From Peribacillus saganii (GTDB lineage Bacteria; Bacillota; Bacilli; Bacillales; DSM-1321), in contig NZ_QVTE01000011.1 of NCBI RefSeq assembly GCF_003429095.1, positions 1 through 48,875 on the forward strand: 48,875 bases of DNA, written 5' to 3'. Made by a program: the position numbers and the translations under genes. The notes under the pieces were generated by a model. That model was given only the letters and a program-made list of their open reading frames with translations. It was not told the DNA's origin and ran no database searches. Of this stretch, positions 43,345-48,875 are shown piece after piece (the stretch's first letter is position 1; each line of letters opens with the position of its first letter).

Positions 43345-43446
43345 CTAATGCCTCACATATATAATTCGTGTTCCGCAGTTACACAATATTGAATGCTTTA
43401 GTTGTTTTGCCTGATTTCCGCATTTAGGACAAGTGACGTTTTTCAT
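43345..43446 (-). CDS. 33-residue zinc-ribbon protein
   Basis: A very small gene. The product starts MKNVTCPKCGNQAKQ and continues LCNCGTRIIYVRH, so it has CPKC and CNC cysteine pairs forming a single zinc ribbon. GAAAGGAGA lies 8 bp before ATG 43446, an excellent site. It lies about 140 bp upstream of the comFB-like gene on the same strand. Function is unknown; such miniature ribbons may bind nucleic acid or partner proteins. Confidence 0.75.
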   Translation of the reverse strand: MKNVTCPKCGNQAKQLKHSILCNCGTRIIYVRH

Positions 43447-43732
43447 CGCCTAAGTCTCCTTTCAGTCTTTCCTTTTCATGTCAAACGACCTATAACTATA
43501 CTGACCCACAGAGAATATTAAGTGCAGCGATTCCCTTTTTGTGCTTCATTTTAAATGTTTGTTATACTTTAATTATACATCTTGTTTTTATATAATCAAT
43601 ATTAAATTATAATTATTTTAATTTATAACATATTGTATCTCATTTATTTAATCCATATGAGAATGGTTACCTTTAAAATTTAAGGGAATAAATAATGTAG
43701 CGTGTTAATTTTAAAAGGAAGGTGGGAGTTTC

Positions 43733-43927
43733 ATGGAAAAAGGCAGACCGAGTTTTATGGACAGTCCTTACTTTGTTGATGAACCAGGGAACTGGCATTT
43801 GAAGCCTGAAGCCCCTGAAGAACTGCAAAAGGAATTTGAAGCATATATGCATGATGCCGAGGCTGAAAATGCGCCTGGAACATTAGATGGTGTACGGATT
43901 CCTTATCCATACTCTAAAAATGACTGA
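43733..43927 (+). CDS. Small acidic protein of unknown function
   Basis: A 64-residue soluble protein rich in Glu, Pro and aromatic residues: RPSFMDSPYFVDEPGNWHL near the start and GVRIPYPYSKND at the end. It has no membrane segment or known motif. A strong site (GGAAGGTGGGAG) precedes the ATG and a terminator follows, so it is a real single-gene unit. I do not recognise the family. Confidence 0.75.
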   Translation: MEKGRPSFMDSPYFVDEPGNWHLKPEAPEELQKEFEAYMHDAEAENAPGTLDGVRIPYPYSKND

Positions 43928-43947
43928 GAGGACCATCTTTTATTTAT

Positions 43948-43981
43948 ATCCCTGCTAACCCACAAGGTCAGGGACTTTTTT
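43948..43981 (+). terminator. Terminator
   Basis: TCCCTG (43948-43953) pairs with CAGGGA about 15 nt later, followed by CTTTTTTTT. Confidence 0.7.
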
Positions 43982-44101
43982 TTGACATGCGCTAACGAAA
44001 GACACTACACAAATACTTTTTGATTTTATGAAATAAAATTACATATTCTGGCGAACTTCTTTATAATTAATAATACACAAATAAAAAATGGGGGAATGAT
44101 A

Positions 44102-45019
44102 ATGTCAGATATAAGAGAGATGAGCCTGACAGAACAGCATGAATTAGTAAATCAAAAAGTTCGGCACAAAAGGCTGCCATTCAGCAAGCTAATGCAAAGG
44201 ATTCTTTTAATTACTGCCGGGGCTGTACTGATGGGAGTTGGCCTCGAAATCTTCCTCGTACCAAACAATGTAATTGACGGCGGAATCGTTGGTGTCTCCA
44301 TAATGCTCTCGTATATCACTGGATGGCAATTGGGTCTTTTTATCTTTATCCTGAATATTCCGTTCTTCTTTATTGGCTATAAACAAATCGGGAAGACCTT
44401 CGCATTCTCCACTCTTTATGGAATCCTTATCCTTTCAGTTACAACAACCCTTTTACATCCAGTCCCTCCGTTGACCAATGATGTTCTTTTAGCGACCGTA
44501 TTTGGCGGAATCGTACTGGGCATTGGTGTCGGTATGGTTATAAGGTATGGCGGTTCCCTTGATGGCACTGAAATACTTGCGATACTCGCGAACAAAAAGC
44601 TGCCATTTTCTGTAGGCGAGATTATCATGTTTTTTAATCTATTTATTCTCGGATCTGCGGGATTTGTATTCTCGTGGGATCGGGCAATGTATTCATTGCT
44701 GGCTTATTTTGTAGCCTTTAAAACAATTGATGTTACCATTACCGGGCTAGACGAATCCAAATCAGTTTGGATAATCAGCGATAATTTTCAGGAAATCGGT
44801 GATGCCATCATAAATCGTCTAGGGCGTGGCGTTACATACATGAAAGGTGAAGGAGCCTTTTCCGGGGATGAGAAGAAAGTTATCTTTTGCGTAATTAACC
44901 GGCTTGAAGAAGCCAAACTGAAAGATATCGTTAGTGAAAACGATCCTGCCGCCTTCCTGGCTGTAGCAGATATTGCTGAAGTCCGAGGCGGGCGGTTTAA
45001 AAAGCGCGATATCCATTAG
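44102..45019 (+). CDS. YitT-family membrane protein with C-terminal DUF2179
   Basis: A 305-residue protein with about five to six helices in the YitT/YpjC domain (MGVGLEIFLVPNNVIDGGIVGVS, RYGGSLDGTEILA). A soluble C-terminal DUF2179 domain follows (VWIISDNFQEIGDAIINRLGRGVTYMKG). This widespread Bacillus family has no settled function. GGGGGA fits ATG 44102; ATG 44096 lies too close to it. It converges with a decayed acyl-CoA dehydrogenase fragment. Confidence 0.9.
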   Translation: MSDIREMSLTEQHELVNQKVRHKRLPFSKLMQRILLITAGAVLMGVGLEIFLVPNNVIDGGIVGVSIMLSYITGWQLGLFIFILNIPFFFIGYKQIGKTFAFSTLYGILILSVTTTLLHPVPPLTNDVLLATVFGGIVLGIGVGMVIRYGGSLDGTEILAILANKKLPFSVGEIIMFFNLFILGSAGFVFSWDRAMYSLLAYFVAFKTIDVTITGLDESKSVWIISDNFQEIGDAIINRLGRGVTYMKGEGAFSGDEKKVIFCVINRLEEAKLKDIVSENDPAAFLAVADIAEVRGGRFKKRDIH

Positions 45020-45029
45020 GTACAAAAAA

Positions 45030-45212
45030 AGTCACAGGATATTTGCAGTACCTCCCCAAAACAGTCAGCACTTGTGCATCCCGAAGCAATTTAGGTGTAA
45101 CAAAATCCTCAATATAACCGTTTCCGCCATGCAGCTCGATTGCTTCAAGGGTAAAATGAATTGTTTGCTCCGCTGTCTCCATTTTTATTAATGCGATCAG
45201 CAGCCGATTCAT
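45030..45212 (-). pseudogene. Acyl-CoA dehydrogenase remnant (C-terminal end)
   Basis: The frame reads METAEQTIHFTLEAIELHGG and NGYIEDFVTPKLLRDAQVLTV, the C-terminal flavoprotein motif of acyl-CoA dehydrogenases. The next expected residues WEGTANIL appear as WGGTANIL in a shifted frame, so there is a frameshift near 45053, and a stop ends it soon after. About 300 upstream residues are missing. It follows the MerR remnant on the same strand, suggesting a collapsed operon. Confidence 0.8.
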
Positions 45213-45233
45213 TGTTTCCTCTCCTTTGTACAG

Positions 45234-45615
45234 CTATCTGAATTGCTCATCACTTGTCAAAAACTGATACCAGTTCAAAGACGGCGCTGGTCTCCACTTC
45301 TGCTTCCCCCTTGTAGTATCCTCGATCAGGTTTTTCACCTCCTTAAGCTTTTCGTTGCCAAACTCAATCGTACGTTCTAGCTGCCTTCTGTCTGTCCGGT
45401 TATGGTCAAATAAGTGAATCAATTCCTTAATTTCTTCCAGCTGAAATCCGAACCGTTTTCCGCGGAAGATTAGCTTTAGCCGGGTTAAGTCTTTATTTGA
45501 AAAATTCTCTCCCGCTGTCGTCTCTTTTGGGAATCAGGAAGCCCAGTTCTTTGCAATAAAGGATTGTTCTTGTGCTTACTTGAAAAATTTCACTCAGCTG
45601 TGAGATGAAGTACAT
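45234..45615 (-). pseudogene. MerR-family regulator, frameshifted
   Basis: Three frames together form a MerR protein. ISQLSEIFQVSTRTILYCKEL is the HTH, followed by SNKDLTRLKLIFRGKR, then FQLEEIKELIHLFD and a coiled-coil dimerisation helix ending at 45234. Breaks lie near 45500 and 45450. The RTILYCKEL stretch replaces the usual RTIRYYEEL. It stood before an acyl-CoA dehydrogenase gene, as do LiuR-like regulators of branched-chain amino acid or fatty acid degradation. A perfect palindromic operator survives upstream. Confidence 0.8.
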
Positions 45616-45646
45616 CGCAACCACTGTTTTTAATTTTCTGACAATG

Positions 45647-45677
45647 ATTATAACATTTACGTTAACGTAAACTTCTA
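45647..45677 (-). promoter_or_regulatory. MerR-type promoter with 19-bp spacer and palindromic operator
   Basis: TTTACGTTAACGTAAA (45656-45671) is a perfect 16-bp palindrome. On the minus strand a consensus -10 TATAAT (45647-45652) and a weak -35 TAGAAG (45672-45677) enclose it with a 19-bp spacer, the long spacer typical of MerR-controlled promoters. It would drive the MerR/acyl-CoA dehydrogenase remnant. Confidence 0.65.
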
Positions 45678-45779
45678 GTATAGCTTTATTCGAATTTCTA
45701 TTTTTCTAAATTAATCATTACTTCATAGTATAAAACATACAATGAAAGTAGCGTTTATCTGCTTAAGGGAGGGAGAAAT

Positions 45780-47063
45780 ATGCAGATTCATGTCGTTCAG
45801 CGAGGCCAGACAATAGCCGGTATAGCCCAGGCGTATGGAATAAGTGCAGATGAGTTAATTCGAACAAATCAGGTTCCAAATCCAAATGATTTAGTAGTCG
45901 GCCAGACACTGGTCATTCCGATTACCGGAAGTTATTATTGGGTGCGATCTGGTGATTCATTATGGTCTATCTCAAGGAGAGTCGGCATTTCCGTAGAGGA
46001 AATCGCCAGAGCGAACCGCATCTCAGCCAATCAGCCGCTTACCATCGGACAAAGGCTTTATATACCGCCGCGTCCAAAAAGAAATGCAGAGTTTAATGCG
46101 TATGTGGAGCCAAGGGGAACAACTGTCGCTCCTGCTCTTGAACGGAGTGCAAGAGAGGCAGCGCCTTACTTAACGTACCTGGCTCCATTCAGCTTCCAGG
46201 CTCAAAGGGACGGTTCTTTAAAGCAGCCGCTTCTTAACCAGTTTCCGGCTATCGCAAGAGCAAATAATAATGTATTAATGATGGTAATTACAAACCAGGA
46301 AAACGACCAATTCAGTGATGAACTAGGACGTATTCTCCTAAACGATCAGGCAATCCAGACCCGGTTCCTTAATAATATTGTTTCTACCGCTAGACGATTA
46401 GGTTTCAGGGACATCCACTTTGATTTTGAATATTTGCGCCCTGAAGACCGTGAAGCTTATAACCGATTTCTTAGAAGGGCAAAGCAGCGTTTTTCACAGG
46501 AAGGCTGGCTATTATCAACCGCTCTCGCCCCAAAGACGAGCGCAGGCCAAAAAGGACGCTGGTACGAAGCCCATGATTATCGGGCACATGGGGAAATTGT
46601 CGATTTTGTTGTGATAATGACATATGAGTGGGGCTACAGCGGCGGTCCTGCCCAAGCTGTTTCACCAATTGGCCCGGTCAGGCAAGTACTAGAATATGCA
46701 ATTACGGAAATGCCTTCTTCCAAGATTATGATGGGGCAAAACCTATATGGCTATGATTGGACATTGCCTTTCGTCCAAGGCACAGTTGCGAGGGCAATCA
46801 GCCCTCAGCAGGCAATCATGATTGCAGCCGAATATGACGTCGCAATCCAATACGATTACACGGCGCAGGCTCCTTTTTTCAATTATACAGACCGGGCCGG
46901 AAAGAAGCATGAGGTTTGGTTTGAAGATGCCCGTTCGATTCAGGCCAAATTTAATCTGATAAAAGAATTGAATCTTAGAGGAATGAGCTACTGGAAACTG
47001 GGTTTATCCTTTCCGCAAAACTGGCTGCTGATTACTGACAACTTCAATGTGAGAAAAAGGTAA
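45780..47063 (+). CDS. sleL: Cortical fragment-lytic enzyme SleL/YaaH (LysM-GH18)
   Basis: Two LysM modules (about 1-48 and 52-97) precede a GH18 catalytic domain (about 105-427). The acid/base motif is in RDIHFDFEYL with Glu as proton donor, followed by VVIMTYEWGYSGGPAQAVSPI. The length of 427 equals YaaH of B. subtilis as remembered. The enzyme is an N-acetylglucosaminidase acting on spore cortex fragments (muramic-delta-lactam-containing) during germination. There is no signal peptide, as expected for a mother-cell product placed in the coat. GGAGGGAGA precedes the ATG. It ends at a hairpin inside an intergenic repeat. Confidence 0.94.
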   Translation: MQIHVVQRGQTIAGIAQAYGISADELIRTNQVPNPNDLVVGQTLVIPITGSYYWVRSGDSLWSISRRVGISVEEIARANRISANQPLTIGQRLYIPPRPKRNAEFNAYVEPRGTTVAPALERSAREAAPYLTYLAPFSFQAQRDGSLKQPLLNQFPAIARANNNVLMMVITNQENDQFSDELGRILLNDQAIQTRFLNNIVSTARRLGFRDIHFDFEYLRPEDREAYNRFLRRAKQRFSQEGWLLSTALAPKTSAGQKGRWYEAHDYRAHGEIVDFVVIMTYEWGYSGGPAQAVSPIGPVRQVLEYAITEMPSSKIMMGQNLYGYDWTLPFVQGTVARAISPQQAIMIAAEYDVAIQYDYTAQAPFFNYTDRAGKKHEVWFEDARSIQAKFNLIKELNLRGMSYWKLGLSFPQNWLLITDNFNVRKR

Positions 47064-47175
47064 AAGAAAAGCGCAAGCGCCTTGATCAGCCCGCATAGGA
47101 AAAGACCTGGAAGGCGCTTTTTGCCTTTCGAGGGCTTTTTTCATTTCCACAGTGGGCTAGGCACTGGAGCTAGAC
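47062..47175 (+). repeat. Intergenic repeat copy A, including sleL terminator
   Basis: It begins with AAAGAAAAGCGCAAGCGCC and ends with GCACTGGAGCTAGACAT, both shared with copy B at 47892. AAGCGCCTT (47075-47083) and AAGGCGCTT (47111-47119) form a hairpin followed by T-rich sequence. Such AAGCGC...GGAGCTAGAC repeats are scattered in intergenic regions of many Bacillus-related genomes. Confidence 0.65.
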
Positions 47176-47390
47176 ATCTTCACTTGTTAGAATCGTTATC
47201 CTTTCTTAACTTACAGCAAAAATTAAGTCTTAGGACTGAGTTTGACCGATCACACTATGGGTATAAGAAGCATAATGACCCACTAAAATATATTATTTTT
47301 TTGCTGTCCAGGCTAACCTTTGAAACCTTTCTCCCTACTGCTTCGTCTATTATGTGAGGAAAAAATTCTGCAACGGAGGAAACCTAAACA
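47176..47390. other. Upstream region of the small secreted protein gene
   Basis: No coding sequence or RNA seen besides the GGAGGAAAC ribosome binding site near its end. Confidence 0.4.
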
Positions 47391-47894
47391 ATGAAAAAAT
47401 TCCTATTTATCGTACTTGCACTTATCTGTATTTCCCCTTCGTTTATGGATGCCGCCCCTGATTCAAAAGCCGATGCTGCTCCTGAGCCAAAAGCAGAAAA
47501 GCACTCAGCCTTTTTTAACAAGCTAACAGACACAAACAAAGGATTCGCCGTTGAAGCAGATTACATTGAATGGTATTTTGGAGAGCAGGCAAATATAGAA
47601 GCAGAAATAGACAATGACTGTCTCATGGAGGATGACAAATGTATTGCCCCGGATGGTTATTATATAAGAAATACAGACCAAAAATCCCTTACGCTTCCCA
47701 TAGCGAAGGACGCAACAGTCATTATGCAGACCTATCAAATTGAAAAAACAAATGAAATTCAGTGGGATCAGGAAGTCACTCTAGAGGAATTTATTAAAGA
47801 ATTTGAAAGCTCAGAGCGTTTGCAATACGTTCCTTACCATATTGAAGTTCAAGACGGAGCCATTACGAAAATTACAGAGCAATACGTCCCTTAA
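47391..47894 (+). CDS. Small secreted protein of unknown function
   Basis: A 167-residue protein with a signal peptide (KKFLFIVLALICISPSFMDA) followed by a Lys/Ala/Pro linker with a repeated SKADAAPEPKAEK-like segment. The mature domain contains WYFGEQANIEAEIDNDCLME with a paired Cys (CLMEDDKC), possibly a disulfide, and strand-like LTLPIAKDATVIMQTYQI. I do not recognise the family. GGAGGAAAC precedes the ATG. It lies between two copies of the intergenic repeat. Confidence 0.75.
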   Translation: MKKFLFIVLALICISPSFMDAAPDSKADAAPEPKAEKHSAFFNKLTDTNKGFAVEADYIEWYFGEQANIEAEIDNDCLMEDDKCIAPDGYYIRNTDQKSLTLPIAKDATVIMQTYQIEKTNEIQWDQEVTLEEFIKEFESSERLQYVPYHIEVQDGAITKITEQYVP

Positions 47895-48052
47895 AGAAAA
47901 GCTCAAGCGCCCTGGTAGAGAAAGAAAGTCGACGCCACGTCCTAACAAGCTGTCGCTTTATGAGGACGCAGGGACGCTGGATTATTTTTCCAGTGATGAC
48001 GCCCGGCACTAGCCCATCGTGTGCGTCAGGGCTGGGTGCTGGAGCTAGACAT
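47892..48052 (+). repeat. Intergenic repeat copy B
   Basis: It starts TAAAGAAAAGCTCAAGCGCC, overlapping the stop codon of the secreted protein gene, and ends GTGCTGGAGCTAGACATA. Copy A at 47062 has the same ends in the same orientation but a different, shorter middle. Confidence 0.65.
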
Positions 48053-48056
48053 AACG

Positions 48057-48089
48057 AAGAGTGTCCCAAAATTGATTTGGGGCACTCTT
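48057..48089. terminator. Bidirectional terminator
   Basis: AAGAGTGTCCC (48057-48067) pairs with GGGGCACTCTT (48079-48089), one G-T pair. It may end the secreted protein gene or the yugN transcript. Confidence 0.75.
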
Positions 48090-48234
48090 ATTCTTTAGGC
48101 TAAAAAAATGAAAAACGGTTAAATTATCATCAGATTTGGACATATAAACTAAAATTTTGATAAATAGTTCTTCATTCCTGCTAAATTAACTCAAGCGGTA
48201 GCATTTGAAAGGGGCATTTCCAGACCTTTTAACT
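48090..48234. other. Short AT-rich intergenic stretch
   Basis: No gene or regulatory element recognised between the terminator and the yugN stop. Confidence 0.4.
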
Positions 48235-48642
48235 TTATTCTCCCAAAATATCCTGTTCAAGGTCTTTTATAAGCGATTGGCCTAATTTTACATAATTCTC
48301 TGAAACTGGAGCGTCTGGATTCGCTGGCTCCTGGAACTGGTTAACGGAAGCGGAGAGGTTTCCGACCCGCGCATCTTCATCAAGACCGTCCTGATATTGA
48401 TGGGCAAGCAGGAATGGTTTTCCAAGCCGGACCGTAACACCCCGCTCGTCCAGCTGGCCGTCAGCTGCTTCAAAAGGGATTCGCAGAAACTGGTAGCCAT
48501 TTTGTTCGTTAATCTTATAATCAAAATAACCGCTGTCATACTCCCAGCCCCCGCCAATATCGTAACCTTTAGGCTTAAGAATTTGTTCAAGTTTGTAGAG
48601 CTCCATAACCTGCCCTTCAAGCTTAGAAGAAAGTTCTTTCAT
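48235..48642 (-). CDS. yugN: YugN-family protein
   Basis: About 135 residues, the usual YugN length. The family pattern is seen in MELYKLEQILKPKGYDIGGG, YFDYKINEQNGYQFLRIPF and RGVTVRLGKPFLLAHQYQDG. YugN is a soluble Bacillus protein of unknown function. AAGGAGA lies 6 bp before ATG 48642; the open frame extends to 48723 but lacks a start site there. It probably ends at the hairpin at 48057-48089. Confidence 0.9.
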   Translation of the reverse strand: MKELSSKLEGQVMELYKLEQILKPKGYDIGGGWEYDSGYFDYKINEQNGYQFLRIPFEAADGQLDERGVTVRLGKPFLLAHQYQDGLDEDARVGNLSASVNQFQEPANPDAPVSENYVKLGQSLIKDLEQDILGE

Positions 48643-48795
48643 GCGCTGTCTCCTTCTTCCATCCATTTTTTGATTAGCATACCCCTGCTTCTCTAAATCA
48701 TTCTGACATGATTCCAGAACCAAAGTTCTTCATTACCATGGAGTACCTTTAGCAATAGAAATGAATCTACTTCCCAAATGAGCTGAACCTAAATA

Positions 48796-48824
48796 AAAAG
48801 ACACTCGATTGAGTGCCTTTTAAA
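48796..48824. terminator. Terminator near the right edge
   Basis: GACACTC and GAGTGCC form a hairpin with A-rich and T-rich flanks, so a gene probably ends here from the right on the minus strand. Confidence 0.6.
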
Positions 48825-48875
48825 AAAATAGGCTCTATAATATTTGTTGGGGTTCCCAAACAATACGGTTTGCAT

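Overview
The window comes from a spore-forming, low-GC Gram-positive rod of the family Bacillaceae. The evidence is a set of recognisable Bacillus genes: an alpha/beta small acid-soluble spore protein, the cortex hydrolases CwlJ and SleL/YaaH, YlbC-like, YugN-like, YitT-like and ComFB-family proteins, AGGAGG-type ribosome binding sites with frequent TTG/GTG starts, a PerR-type box before a catalase and a TPP riboswitch. The genus cannot be fixed from the sequence alone.

Layout. Positions 1-200 hold, on the minus strand, the boxA leader and two tandem promoters of an rRNA operon whose genes lie left of the window. Then come a small membrane protein, an EamA transporter and an MgtC/SapB protein. 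A tRNA-Ala(GGC) gene at 2541-2613 marks the left end of a roughly 6-kb integrated element. The 3' 44 bp of the tRNA region is repeated exactly at 8565-8608. Between the copies are a truncated tyrosine integrase, a broken HemAT-like globin fragment, a complete inducible penicillinase system (blaI, blaR1, divergent bla with three BlaI-type operators), a MEDS-domain protein and a TrmB-like pseudogene. To the right are msrAB, a secreted DUF5667 protein and an M50-like membrane protein lacking the catalytic Glu.

Positions 12.4-16.2 kb form one minus-strand thiamine-precursor operon behind a TPP riboswitch with its own terminator: ThiY-like binding protein, thiamine-binding YqgV-like protein, ThiX-like permease, ThiZ-like ATPase and a TatD-family hydrolase. 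Next are a BASS transporter, a YlbC-like CAP protein, a LysM-M14 peptidase, a YqcI/YcgG gene broken at a run of ten T, a luciferase-like oxidoreductase and an alpha/beta SASP.

Positions 22.9-36.3 kb are a dense minus-strand signalling region: CheW-like, receiver-less LytTR protein, chemoreceptor, ComA/ComP-like pair with three PAS domains, a small protein behind a sigma-D-like promoter, a Myb/HTH protein, a LytTR response regulator coupled to a decayed histidine kinase, a PAS-GGDEF-EAL protein and a dCache diguanylate cyclase. No CheA, CheY, CheR or CheB is present in the window, so the receptor and CheW may serve an unusual output or feed the general chemotaxis array.

The right part has a GIY-YIG protein, an expanded gamma-SASP-like repeat protein, catalase, cwlJ, a second EamA transporter, a ComFB-family protein, a 33-residue zinc-ribbon protein, YitT-like, the collapsed remains of a MerR/acyl-CoA dehydrogenase locus that keeps a perfect palindromic operator, sleL, a small secreted protein flanked by two copies of an intergenic repeat, and YugN. 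The strongest leads are the bla element in tRNA-Ala, the receptor-CheW-LytTR cluster, the giant gamma-SASP-like protein and the TatD hydrolase in the thiamine-salvage operon.
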